Below, piece by piece: positions 1 through 11,141 of a DNA stretch of 64,000 bases. Each line of letters begins with the position of its first letter. The stretch's first letter is position 1. The DNA comes from Eunapius fragilis (Eukaryota > Porifera > Demospongiae > Spongillida > Spongillidae), in the NCBI GenBank assembly GCA_963681505.1, contig OY811992.1, positions 4,194,889 to 4,258,888 of the forward strand, in the 5' to 3' direction. The notes beneath the pieces were generated by a model. That model ran no database searches. It was not told where the DNA came from and saw only the letters and a program-made list of their open reading frames with translations. The translations under genes were made by a program, and so were the position numbers.

Positions 1-339
1 AATAATTGTCTTGAACTGATTTCCATTGCAATAACAATGCTCAACATTGTTTGTATTGTAGTATTCAGTAAAAGCTGTAGTATCGTGAAGTGCTGCTTAA
101 AACCCATGCAATTATAGGATATTGCTTTAATGCGACTAGACATTTTGATACAAGAGAAATTACTACACATTTTAAGTGTAGCCATAGTATTTTTAGCTAG
201 AGACTTGTATTGTGTCTGTACTATTCAGCTGTAACTCGACCACTTGCAAGACTCCTACATGCAAATAAAATTTTAATAGGTTCATTAGAATTCAAAAGTG
301 AGTGTCAAATCTTAATAACTGCCAAACCTAATTCTATTA

Positions 340-378
340 CACACACACACACATACACACACACACACGCACACACTC
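340..378. repeat. (AC)n microsatellite
   Basis: An interrupted AC run is shared with copy B near 55117-55138, where it is shorter. Nothing gene-like is seen in 1-888 besides this and two long G runs (near 737-754 and 831-851). Confidence 0.85.
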
Positions 379-888
379 TTAACCCACCTGATTGTTTGAA
401 CAAGCCTTTTTCTATAATGCTGAGTTCTTCCTTCCAACACCATCCTATATCAGCATTGAGTTATTAAGCTTGCTGCCATGGCATTATTTCTTGAAATGTG
501 TAAATTTTGCGAGACAGTTACCACAAAAAAGTCAGTTTCTATAAACTACATGACACACTGTGTCCATTGTCATGGGTACCGTGGGCGTAGGTGGCCATAT
601 TGAAAGCAATTGCATGTGTCAGAGCGATGTGTAATATGAGATGGAGGGAACTAGGGTGTAAGCTACTCGCAACCTAAACAGCTAGAGTATGCAGTAACCA
701 GAGCCAATCACAATATGACACAATAATCGAAGTGGGGGGGGGGGGGGGGGGGGGACAGTATAGCAGAGATTATCTCTTATCCTAACTACCTATTCACAAC
801 TCATGGCAGTAGTCAATCACAAAAATTTGGGGGGGGGGGGGGGGGGGGGGGAGGCTAATTAATATTCATGAGTCATGCTAAAACGATG

Positions 889-1051
889 TGTAGCGATGCT
901 ATATTATTCTGTACTTATATGCGTAGTGCTTGGCCAGCTCCACGCATGCGCTGGTGGATGTATTTAAACCCTGTATTGCCCTTTTAGGGGCAGTCTGCTT
1001 GTAATTTTATATTACAGTGATTTGCTATAGACTCTCGGCAATAGTACTACA
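889..1051 (+). repeat. 5' LTR of the gypsy element
   Basis: The 163-bp direct repeat starts TGTAGCGATGC and ends AGTACTACA. It matches 5365-5527 at every base I compared. A TATA-like stretch (TATTTAAACC near 960) fits an internal promoter. Confidence 0.96.
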
Positions 1052-1053
1052 CG

Positions 1054-1071
1054 TGGCGTAGTCGGCAGGAT
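1054..1071 (+). other. Primer binding site for tRNA-Ser, overlapping the gag start
   Basis: The 18 bases TGGCGTAGTCGGCAGGAT are complementary to the 3' end, including CCA, of a eukaryotic tRNA-Ser of the type ending CTGCCGACTACG-CCA (recalled from vertebrate tRNA-Ser). The site begins two bases after the LTR. Its last two bases are the A and T of the gag ATG at 1070, so primer site and start codon overlap. Confidence 0.85.
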
Positions 1072-1951
1072 GGCGAACGAGAGCGAAGAAGTTGGAGCCA
1101 CTCGGACAACTCAGCTCGAAAGGGTGGCCGCGTCCGTTGGCGCTAGTCGCCCTCTCGTTTCGCCTGATTCTTTCTCAGGTCTGTCTAGTTGGGCGGAGTG
1201 GATAGACCATTTCGAAGCCGTTGCTTTGGTGAACGGTTGGGACGACGAAAAGAAGCGGTTGTGGTTGCCAGTGCGACTAACAGGGAAAGCGCAGACAGCG
1301 TGGAAGCGACTTTCCTCGGAAACCAAAGATGACTACGAAGCAGCAAAGGAAGCGTTACAAAAACGTTTCGAGCCAGAAAGTAAGCGAAAGTTGTATTTTG
1401 TTGAATTTCAGGCCAGGAGACGCAAGAGAGATGAGTCTTGGGGTGATTTCGCAGACGAGCTACGGGTCCTGGCTGAAAAGGCTTTACCAGAGCTGGACGA
1501 TAAAGCAAAAGAATTGCTTGCTCTCGAGAGATACCTAGGTGAGCTTGATAACCCTCAGGTTGCATTTGCTGTTCGACAGCGAGAGCCGAAAACTGTCGAC
1601 GAAGCTGTCACCGCGACGCTGGAGATACAGTCCTATCTCCGCCCGGGATTGCGACAAGAGCTCAATGCATCAGCGGTCGCAGAGGAAGCAGAAGCCCACA
1701 GTATTTCCGTCACGTCTTCCAGTGGTAGCGGACAGGACGCGGTGGTAGAAATGCTGAAAGCATTAACAGAGCGGCTGGAAAGGTTGGAAACTTCGTTAGG
1801 GGGAACGGTGGCTGGCAAGAGACCAATGCGGACGACTGGTACAGGTGGTGGGGGCGGAAGTAAGCGAATTGTATGCTACAGATGTGGGCAGGTGGGCCAT
1901 ATCGCAAGAAACTGCGCTGCTGAGGGCAAATGCTCGAAGCAGGGAAACTAG
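1070..1951 (+). CDS. gag: Gag polyprotein of gypsy element
   Basis: The 293-residue Gag packages element RNA into particles. The central part (about 35-195) is a retrotransposon capsid-like domain rich in W, R and E, with FVEFQARRRKRDESWGDFAD as a recognisable stretch. Near the C terminus a CCHC zinc knuckle reads CYRCGQVGHIARNC (about residues 266-279). The reading frame is uninterrupted and ends in TAG at 1949-1951, directly after a GGGAAAC heptamer. The start chosen is the first ATG after the primer site. Nucleotide use looks intact and young. Confidence 0.93.
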   Translation: MANESEEVGATRTTQLERVAASVGASRPLVSPDSFSGLSSWAEWIDHFEAVALVNGWDDEKKRLWLPVRLTGKAQTAWKRLSSETKDDYEAAKEALQKRFEPESKRKLYFVEFQARRRKRDESWGDFADELRVLAEKALPELDDKAKELLALERYLGELDNPQVAFAVRQREPKTVDEAVTATLEIQSYLRPGLRQELNASAVAEEAEAHSISVTSSSGSGQDAVVEMLKALTERLERLETSLGGTVAGKRPMRTTGTGGGGGSKRIVCYRCGQVGHIARNCAAEGKCSKQGN

Positions 1952-4900
1952 AACCCCTCACCACTAGGGACCAAGTGCATGAGGGACTTAATACAATGGT
2001 CCATTGTAGTTTAGCAATAAACCCCGCATCATCACCTTGTATAACAGCCTGTGTGAAAAATAAGATTGTTAAATGCATGGTTGACACTGGCGCCACAGTG
2101 AGTCTATTTAAGAAGACGGCTTGGAGCCAGCTGGAGGGAGTCAACTATAGCCTAGCACCGTGGGAGGGACACAAATTGGTTGGTGTGGAAGGTAGCCCTG
2201 TTTCAGTATGTGGTGTATCGACGTTGCAATTGGACATTGCTGGTACAACTTTTGTGTCTGACTTTGTTGTTGTTGATATGCTCGGTGTAGATTGCATCGT
2301 TGGATCAGATTTTCTGAAGAAATATGGAGGCGTCATTGACCTGTCAAAGAACACCCTTCAATTCAGAAATGTTATGGTACCACTGGAGGAGGTGACAAGA
2401 AAGACCAGCTCGAACCACACCGACGGATGCAGCCGAGAACATGATGAACTCCAGGTAGCCTTGGTTGAAACCTTGGCTATTCCCCCGTTCAGTGAGGTAC
2501 AAGCAGTAGCTACGGTTTCATCCACTGAGGGAACAGGCACGTGGTTGGTGGAAGGATCACGATTTGACCTTCCAATTCTTGTGGCCGGAGCCCTGGTGAC
2601 ACCATTGCCAGGTGGGCAGGTACCCATACTAATCATAAACCCCCTACCAACAGAGGCAGTCATCTACAAGGGAACAAATGTGGCCACTGCTAAACCGTTT
2701 GATGAAGTGATGGTGGCACCAGTACGTGAAAACAGCAAAGTACCTGGTGACAACGAGGAAGTATCATCTCGTAAGCGCAGTTTGCTGCATGACATAGCGA
2801 ATAAAAGTGCTGGTGATTTAACATCTGAAGAGAAAAATCGCCTTTACGAAGTACTAATGGAATTTGCAGATGTGTTTGCTGAGAATAGTGATGATATGGG
2901 TCGCACAGGTGCTGTTAAACATTCCATCGATACAGGTACTAGTCCCCCGGTCAGGCAGCAGTGCAGACGGGTCCCACCATTTCGGAGAGAACAAGCAAAA
3001 AAGATGATCGATGATATGCTTCAGAAGGATATCATCCAACCATCGTCAAGTCCGTGGGCTTCTCCAATAATCCTAGTTCCGAAAAAGGATGGATCTCTGC
3101 GGTTTTGCATCGACTACCGGAAGCTAAATTCTGTCACACGGAAAGACGCCTACCCCCTACCGAGAGTGGACGATACCTTGGAAGCATTAAGTGGATCGAA
3201 GTGGTTTTCCACTTTGGATCTCATATGCGGCTATTGGCAGGTAGAAATAGAAGAAAAAGATCGGCACAAAACGGCATTCTGCACCCGAGAAGGACTTTTT
3301 GAATTCAAAGTTATGCCGTTCGGATTGTGTAACGCTCCGGCGGTATTCCAGAGGTTGATGGATCTGGTACTCTCCTTGCAGTGGATTTACAGCATGAAGG
3401 AGCCTGAAGGGCAACTGGCGCGATGGCTGGAACAAATCCAAGAATTTGACTTTAAAGTAGTGCATCGCAAGGGGAGCTGCCACCAAAATGCAGATGCCTT
3501 ATCTCGTCTTCATAATTTGGGCGAGAGTGAATCCCCTGGAAAGGTGCTGCAGCTGGAATATCCCGCGCAATCGTGCAGCTGTGCAGTGCAAGACAGCGAC
3601 CAACCGCTTACCGGAATACGAGAGCTCCAGGGTGCCGACGAAGACATTGGACCTGTTCTCCAGTCTGTGATCTCAGGAAAAGTCCCGGAGGCCAGTTTCT
3701 GTAAAGGCAAGAGTAGAGAATTTAACCAGTTAGTACAACAGTGGGAACAGTTGTTGGTGAAGAATGGAGTTCTTTTCAGGCATCGTGAAGACGCAGAAAG
3801 TGTTATTCAGCAAGTTGTGGTTCCGAAGGCAGCCAAGTCCCAGGTATTGAAGCATCTGCACGAAGGTGCGTTCGGTGGTCATCTGGGAGAAGCAAAAACT
3901 CTGGGTCGACTACGTGAGAGGTTCTACTGGCCCGGATTTTCCGAAGATGCAGTGGAATGGTGTAAGACTTGTCCTACTTGTGCAGCAAGAAAGAACCCTT
4001 CTCACAAGAGCAGAGCCCCCCTTCAGAGCATGACAGCAGGCTACCCATTGCAGCTGGTGGCAGTGGACATAGTTGGACCATTAACTCCTTCCAAATCTGA
4101 AAATACGTACATCCTGGTGGCATCTGATTATTTTACCCGATGGGTCGAGGCTTACGCGATCCCCAATCAAGAGGCGGTGACAGTGGCTAATAAATTAGTG
4201 GATGAGTTCTTTTGTAGGTTTTCAGTTCCTGAGCAGCTGCATTCGGACCAAGGGCGACAGTTCGAGGCCAATGTGATGCAGGAAGTCTGTCGTCTTCTTC
4301 AGATTGACAAGACGCGCACTACACCCTACCATCCCCAATCGGATGGACTGGTTGAGCGTTTTAATCGGACGATGTTGGCCATGCTGGCTAGTACCGTGGA
4401 GGAAGACCCGAGTAATTGGGAACAGCATCTCAGGAAGGTATGTATGGCCTACAATACATCCGTTCATCCGTCAACGGGCTATGCACCATTCTACTTAATG
4501 TTTGGTCGCCTTGCTAGACTCCCGGTGGACATTATGTACGGTTCTTGTCCGACAGAACCTGTGTTGCCTCATCAGTATGTGAAAACATTAAAAGCTACCA
4601 TGGAGGGCGCTTATGAGAAGGCCCGAGAACACCTGAAGGCAACAGCTGTCAGATCGGAAGAATTGTACAACAAAAGGGTGCATGGGCGGGAGTTTCAGGT
4701 CGGGGAATTGGTGTGGTTGAACAACCCGGTGGTGCCGAGGGGGAGGTCAAGAAAGCTGCACTGCCCATGGACTGGGCCCTTCAAGGTTATCAAAAAAATA
4801 TCGCCCGTTGTGTACAGGATCCAGGATAAACGCCCTGGCTCACGAAAAAGAGTAGTAGTGCATTTCGATCGGTTGAAACCCTGTCCGGACAATATACGGA

Positions 4901-5313
4901 TAAAACCAGTAGGCGATGAAGTGCAAAATACTGATGCGAGCAGTGATCGTCGTGAGCCTGCACAGCCCCCTGGGAGTCAGCTTCAGTTTTTTGAAGAAGA
5001 CGATCAAGACGTCGTGGTGGATCCCGGGACTCGGAATGAGGAACAAGAGCCGGATGGGTCTGGCCTTGCTGAACTTCCGCCGGCCCCTGGAGAACGTTCA
5101 CACACCGCACCAGAATTGGCTCCTGGTGTGAACCCTGAAGGCGCAGCTCTCGAGTCTGAAACAGCAGTAAGCCCGGCGTCGAGATCTGACGAATCTGGTA
5201 GGTCCAGACATCAGAAACGAGTACGTCAATCGCCACCGGAACAATCGGCCTCCCGCTACCCCAAACGTACACGTAACGCCCCCTCCCGGTATGGCTGGAA
5301 TCCTGTTTGGTGA
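1930..5313 (+). pseudogene. pol: Gypsy Pol (protease, truncated RT, RNase H remnant, integrase), in-frame internal deletion
   Basis: The frame is open for 1127 codons from 1930; translation probably enters by frameshift at 1942-1948. Domains in order: aspartic protease with VDTGATVSLF (near residue 51); RT fingers and palm through WASPIILVPKKDGSLRF, the LDL motif and MPFGLCNAPAVFQRLMDLV; then an abrupt jump near 3372-3390 to RNase H tail residues ending NADALSRL; integrase zinc HHCC (about 3859-3990), catalytic D (near 4069), D in LHSDQG (near 4241) and E in GLVERF (near 4354); and a GPF-type C-terminal module. The YxDD RT active site and most of RNase H are absent, so the product cannot reverse transcribe. 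The reading frame is preserved across the deletion. Confidence 0.93.
1942..1948 (+). promoter_or_regulatory. Probable -1 ribosomal frameshift heptamer at gag/pol junction
   Basis: In the gag frame the bases read G GGA AAC followed at once by the TAG stop. This fits the X XXY YYZ slippery rule. A one-base backward slip enters the frame of pol (GGG AAA CTA GAA), which is open to 5313. I did not model a downstream pseudoknot. Confidence 0.8.
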
Positions 5314-5350
5314 CGTCAAAACTTCGTCCGGATCGTGGAAGTGCCTCTTT

Positions 5351-5361
5351 GAAAAGGGGAG
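5351..5361 (+). other. Polypurine tract of the gypsy element
   Basis: GAAAAGGGGAG lies four bases upstream of the 3' LTR, the usual place for the plus-strand primer. Confidence 0.8.
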
Positions 5362-5364
5362 TAG

Positions 5365-5527
5365 TGTAGCGATGCTATATTATTCTGTACTTATATGCGT
5401 AGTGCTTGGCCAGCTCCACGCATGCGCTGGTGGATGTATTTAAACCCTGTATTGCCCTTTTAGGGGCAGTCTGCTTGTAATTTTATATTACAGTGATTTG
5501 CTATAGACTCTCGGCAATAGTACTACA
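5365..5527 (+). repeat. 3' LTR of the gypsy element
   Basis: This is the second copy of the 163-bp LTR, TG to CA, followed by the target duplication GATG. Confidence 0.96.
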
Positions 5528-7019
5528 GATGCATAAGTAAGTGTGCAGTATAAACAAAAATACAGTGTGGCGGCTTGAATTATCGCTTACGAAGTAATTT
5601 GCCACTGCTTGAAGGTCTAACATATCTGTATCATCTTTATGCATCCATTTGTGGTACCGCTACCGCGTAATTTATTCAATTAGACCATCAACGTGTAGCC
5701 TTTTAATATGATGCTGGCTCAAAATTTTTGGGGACTTAAGCCCCCCCCCCCCCCCCCCCCCCTCCCCCACTATGGCCTTGCAACTCAACTTACACAAACA
5801 AGTCTTTCTGTCTATAAGAGAAGCCGCTTCAATTCCATATAGCGCTCGCTATTCAGCTTAAAATGCGCATGCGCTAAATCGGATGTGAAGATGGGGAATT
5901 GTCTAAGAAAAGGCAATGCGCGTGTGTGGGTGTGTTTGTGTGTATACGGCGTACGTACTCTGTGCTACGCACAAGATAATGCTAGTCGCTCTCACCCTTA
6001 TAGAATCCGAAGTAGTTCAGCCTGTCGTTCACCTACCTGTAAAAGTACATGATAGTCAGGAGAGTATATATGCGTTATATGCTTTTTATTTTCACGTAGA
6101 AAGTACACTGGGAAGAGTATCCAGCTCAGGCTGTACAGGTATTTATGATACAGCTCTGTGCTGTTTTATATGGTGTTATGATACCACATGTATTATCACA
6201 TTCCCAGCTAGAGCTTGAAGATGGGGAGTTTGGATATCTGGTTTGTGTGGGGATTATGTGAAGTGATATCATTTCTGTTGTTTGTATGTGGATGTGAGCA
6301 GTGCATGCAAAGTTAAATGATTTTAACCCAGATGCCAGGAAAGCTTGCATGTAAGCTATGAGTGTCTGTATATATCCAGCTGTGTTTCTGACATGAACAT
6401 GCAAGTGTGTGTGTTGTATGATGGGCATTTTTCGTTTCACATGCACATACATACATGTACGGGGAGTGCAAACCCACTCAAACAGTGTGTGGTCACATGC
6501 TTATAAGCACCCATAAATCACATGCATACACCATGCCTCATCACATCTACTCTTCTCACATGAACACCCCACACCTCGTCTCCATTCAAAGGTCTAACAG
6601 TAACCTTATGGTCACCTTTCATTTCAGAAAGAAAACCCTGCTCCATGACTTCGAATGGGAGGTGTCCTGTAACTGTTAGTCACTTGCTGCCTGTGATCAA
6701 ACACTATCCACTTATATACATGTTGCAATTCTGTTGTGGAAGACATCAAGCTTGCCTCTGCAAGGGTAAAATAGCGCCTTAGTTTGTTATCTTCATTTAT
6801 TGTATGCTATTTGTATTCTGCTAGTGTCTTTCATTTTTTGTTGGTAATGAAAAAAAATTCTTTCCGGAAAAAAAAATCAGTGACCTGGACGGAGAGAGAG
6901 AGAGACAATGGATAAATGGAGAAGACATCTAAGCTCTCCACTGGCATAAGGTTCTTTTGCCCATGCAGCACATTAAGGATGCTATCATTAAACACCGGGC
7001 GGTCAATATCACAGCTGTC
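5528..7019. other. Duplicated non-coding stretch
   Basis: The stretch is nearly identical to 55628-57889 once the MITE there is removed. It contains a C run near 5743-5762 and no convincing coding region. Short open frames are not supported by motifs. Confidence 0.5.
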
Positions 7020-7420
7020 ATTGAGAATCAAAAGAATTTGTACAATTTTGAAATCCTATTGAATTGAAATATTTTGGATTTAGATTCAATTATCAGAACT
7101 CTTCTGCTCAGTCCATAGTTTTCAATGTTACCAATGCTGATGATGAGCAATGTGTCATGAAATTTGTTGGCAGTAAGTCACAAAAAAGATTATCTTTGTG
7201 GGTGAAACATATCATAACAGATTCTGTACTTCATTTCATTGAACACTTTGATATACTACAAACCCTTCTTTGACCTGTTGTATGTAAAGACTGACTGCCA
7301 AGGTGCTTTGATTAACTTAGATGAAATGAAGTTCTACAATCTTTCATGGTTGTGGATTTGAGCACTGTGACCTATGACTTGAAATCATTTGTTTTCGTCG
7401 CAGTAGCCCTTAATTAATTA
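7020..7420 (+). pseudogene. Unidentified coding relic (copy A)
   Basis: The peptide frame beginning KYFGFRFNYQNS is open to about 7273, then breaks. Copy B (57933-58280) stays open for 115 residues. Copy A has a one-base insertion (CACTTTGATA against CACTTGATA) and a further insertion near 7325. I do not recognise the family. Its persistence in B but not A suggests former coding content. Confidence 0.35.
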
Positions 7421-7595
7421 AGTCCCACTTTTCTATAGGGCGTGGTAATGCATCACAAAGCAAAGCAAAGTTGGCAATTAATGAAAGCCAGTTGCAGATA
7501 CCAGCGGACACCATCAGTTTAGTTTTATATTTATATTTCATATCCTCTAATTATTATTGTATTGCTTTCTCATATTGAAAGGGAAGAGGTATTTT

Positions 7596-7752
7596 GAGGG
7601 AGGCAGGGGATGAGGGAGGCAGGGGGTGAGGGAGGCAGGGGATGAGGGAGGCAGGAGATGAGGGAGGCAGGGATGAGGGAGGCAGGGGGTGAGGGAGGCA
7701 GGGGATGAGGGAGGCAGGGGATGAGGAAGGCAGGAGATGAGGGAGGCAGGGG
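7596..7752. repeat. 17-bp minisatellite, copy A
   Basis: Tandem units of GATGAGGGAGGCAGGGG, with some AGAT and GGGT variants, run for about 9 copies. The same array has about 11 copies in B (58456-58649) and about 34 in copy C (26319-26902). Confidence 0.9.
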
Positions 7753-9002
7753 ATGGACGTCTTTGCTTTCCAACTTTATCGCGATTTTTCAAGTTCAGAA
7801 TCCTCCAGGATGATGAGGCCAACACATGAAGGAACACAAGGTGCCAAGAGAGATAGCCCTGATAGATGCATAGTCCTTGCTTGTATCTTTGGTGCATGTT
7901 GTGAGGGTGGGCTGATTATCCGAAAAAGTGTTTTGCTTAGGTGGTGGATGAAACGAGGAAATTATGCGCGTCTGTCGTAAATCCGGTGTTAAAATTTTGC
8001 TTTTATCATGTATGCTAAAATGTCGGATAAGGTAGCGAACAAGAGGGAACCCGTTCCTGACTACAACGTATGGTCATGTGATGCTAAGTTACTTGTACAC
8101 ATTTGCCAGTAAATTAAATCAAGCATGCTTTGGAGATATTAATAAATAGATTACTTTAGGTGCGCCTGTTTATTGAGAGGGAGGTGGGATGGCAGTATTA
8201 AACCTCCAACTTTTTAGAACTCAACATGTTCTCATACAATCAAGTTGCCTTGTGATGTAGATATGTATTGTGTTGTACCGTACTATGAAATGACCACAAC
8301 CTGCGATTGTTGCAGAGCCTCTTCCAAAAGAATGAGTGTGGGTTTGTGGGATGTGGCTCAACTTTTAGGTTTCAATCCTTGATGAAAGGAGGCACTAGTT
8401 GAGGGAAGGAGCTCTCACAAGAGTGTAGGCTTGCGTTCTCTGTCACTGCACACCCTCACAACAGCATCAACCTTCCCCAGATGTGGATTGCTACTAGTTC
8501 AAAACATAATTGCAGCTGTAAATCAGTACAAAAAAAAGTTGCATCTCCAGTGAGAATTCATGCAAAAATAGTTGAGCTTGTGTAAGCTGCTGAGCCCTTG
8601 AGCTTTATGTCAGTAGATACCTCAGTCAATGAAGAACTTTTTCATCAAGAACCAGGGTTTTGTTAGGTGGGCTACCATACAATGATACTGATAGAGCAGG
8701 GGCAGTGCAATTTAGGGATCACAAAGTTTTGGCAGCATGTTTCATTTTTCCTGGATGAATTTTTGGGCTCCCTAATCTGGGCACCTAAGGTATCAGTGTT
8801 TCTAACTAACTGAGTTTAAGTGGTCATGTAAACTAATTAAAACTAGAGTGTGCAACTGATTTTCAGGTTTTAAGGTTATTTAAATAACTGTTTGTAAATT
8901 TCTTTTTTCTTTGTCACAATTAGTCAGCATTTTTTTTGTCGTTCCAACAAATTTTAATCCACATACTATACAAAACAATGCAAAAGTGTTACTGATAGAT
9001 TT
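7753..9002. other. Duplicated stretch with no recognised gene
   Basis: The stretch is shared with 58650-59921, and its first part with 26903-27715. I see no domain or splice pattern worth calling. Confidence 0.5.
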
Positions 9003-9540
9003 TTAGACTGAGGATGGCATCTTACTCTCAACAGTGGCAAGGGTAAGGTCATGTTCATAAATAGGGTGGCGATGTGATGACCTGCTTCCCCAAATGCACA
9101 GAACAGCAGCACGAAGGGAAGCATAAGAGAGTCGAGTGTGTAGCCAGCTAACTACAAGAGAATATGGTTTGTCATGCTTGATGGAAATCATGTCTGCCAA
9201 ACGCCTGTAAAATGTTGAACACTCACGAGCCATTCCTCATGTTGTATTAAAACCCAGTGGTGTAAAAGACCCCACGCTCAACCTCTTTCACCCTTTGACT
9301 ACATTGTCACTTTTTTTCTGATTCATGTCTGTGGTATATTGCTGGCAAGTCCATGGAACGGTAGCTTGGAGCATTGGAGTGGAAAACCCTTACATCAAAG
9401 TAAGCATCCTGACCACGATTCCAAAAACCCCTGGCACGTATATCGAGATGTGAATTCTCATCAGTGTTGGCAGATTTGTGGTGAAAGCCTTCACCATTCA
9501 GTGGTTGTAAATGAGCCAGAAAATTGGAAATCTTTATGAT
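9003..9540 (-). pseudogene. Retroelement C-terminal relic (nuclease-like plus tail), copy A
   Basis: On the minus strand, segments resemble a family of retroelement ends: first a stretch with RLDIRARGFWNRGQDAYFDV, whose D-x-FDV pattern suggests a PD-(D/E)XK nuclease, then MARECSTFYRRLADMIS through a CIWGSRSSH motif. The two parts are closer together than in intact relatives I know, and a piece near 9310-9370 is extra compared with copy B. It is a decayed relic. The family name is an inference from pattern memory. Confidence 0.55.
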
Positions 9541-9544
9541 CTTG

Positions 9545-10658
9545 ATGCTACTACTGCCCAGTCTTGGGTTTACTAATGGGTATCATAATGGCTCAATGTT
9601 AATCATACATGTATAAACATGAGCTTGTTGTAATTGTGCACAGGAGGGCAGAGCAAGATGGCTTATATGTGGGTGTGCGCATCCACAAAACTTTCTGTGC
9701 GAGTCTCATGTAATAAGGTCACCCGTATTGTTTAATAAATTGGGAGGGGCTTATATGTCTTTGCAATCAAACAGAAATGGACCATCAACATTAGTTATGT
9801 CATCATTTGAAAACCACACAAATGATAACTGCATTAGTGGGATTATGCCTCAAGATACTACCTTATAGAGTTGTATGTATGAATGGGCACAAAAAGTAAC
9901 TTCACTGCGTTTGACAAAATATGAATTAAACAGCTTTTCTATGTACAATTGGTTAGGTCAGTTGGTCCCCCCTCACTCCATGAACGTAAAAGTAAATTAG
10001 TTGATTATATTTGCCATGCAATGATTTTATATTGTATAGGAGATCAAAATTTCTGTTACACTGTCCTTTGTCTGGCTGTTCATCTTGAAACTTTTAAGTT
10101 GTTAAGTCACAGTGCTTCACCACAAGAAGTAAATCCAATCCACTTTGAGCAAGATTGCAACATGTTTTCAAGATATTCTGTTTGTTAATGAAGGTTAAGG
10201 TTATGAAAAACTTTTTAAAGATTGTTCAATTACTGAGGTTTGTTCCTTACTTGATATTCAAGTTGATACCCAGTGGAAAAAAGAAAGGTCTGAAATGATT
10301 GTTGCAATTGGTATAGCTACATATCCAAAGGTGGCAATGGATTAACCATCATCACTGAGCCAAATGAGGGAATTCCGAAGGTTAAAGGTGCAATCTTGGA
10401 CTCAGGTTTCAATGGCAGTGTTGTCAAGTGTTCCCTGACGACATGGTTGGGAGGCTTGTAGTGTACATTGAGGTAGGTTTCCGAGTTGCTCTAATAAAAT
10501 CTTTACACTTCAAAATCCTGATTAAGTATGTATATTTGCATAGGCTTTCAATTTTGAACTTCTTAACAGTACCCATGCACTGAATGGTACCTTTAAAAAT
10601 CCTGGATATGCGCCTGCGCACACACATAACAAACACATCGCTCCCATCAACAAAGCGC
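9545..10658. other. Duplicated stretch with a possible coding relic near 10290-10470
   Basis: Copy B at 61128-61308 has an open frame reading MIGAIGIATYPKGVNG and on to a stop. Copy A carries a one-base change of length near 10332 that breaks it. The family is unknown. The rest shows no gene. Confidence 0.35.
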
Positions 10659-10666
10659 TTTATAAC

Positions 10667-10900
10667 CAGTGTTGCCGCGGTTGACCGGTTGGAGGAAGTC
10701 ACGGACGGCCAGTTGACCGGAATAGACCTCTGGCGGTCACGGTCACGGCTAGAGATAGCCGTGACCAGCCCATACGGTCACGACCACGGGCAGGCCGTTT
10801 GAAACTTATCCGGCACGGTCACGGTCAGTTTTGGACCGTCAAAAACCGCCAGTTCATACTTACCGGTCACGGCAGACGGTCTTAGTCGGTCAAAGCTTGC
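10667..10900. repeat. Left subterminal repeats of the hAT element
   Basis: Many copies of GGTCACGG, GACCGG and related words occur in both orientations. Clustered short motifs at hAT ends commonly serve as transposase binding sites. That role here is an inference. Confidence 0.7.
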
Positions 10901-11141
10901 ATACGTGTAGATCTATTACTGTATTGGCAGCGTATATGTACAATAATAACTCTGCGCACGCACTGCTGGAGTGCTAGTCGCAATTTGCACATTGGTATAT
11001 GTATAGATGCGGCCTTATACTGATGATACCAGATGCAATAAATATAGCAATCATTCAACGGATAAATGCAAAGAATGAATATATATGGACATAATGGAAA
11101 CAGCCTGCATGAAGAGAATTAAGCATAGGTGAGGATGGAAA

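Larger units (their letters stand above)
889..5527 (+). mobile_element. Ty3/gypsy LTR retrotransposon, recent insertion with internal pol deletion
   Basis: A 4639-bp element has two 163-bp LTRs that I read as identical, beginning TG and ending CA. It is flanked by the 4-bp target duplication GATG (885-888 and 5528-5531). Copy B has the empty site with a single GATG at 55624-55627, which proves the boundaries. The order is LTR, tRNA-Ser primer site, gag, protease, partial RT, remnant RNase H, integrase, polypurine tract, LTR. Identical LTRs imply recent insertion, yet the RT catalytic region is missing, so this copy probably moved using enzymes supplied by a relative, or lost the region afterwards. 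Confidence 0.97.

Noticed and set aside
6455..6679. Open frame in the duplicated spacer
   Set aside because: Copy B carries indels that break it, and no motif supports it.
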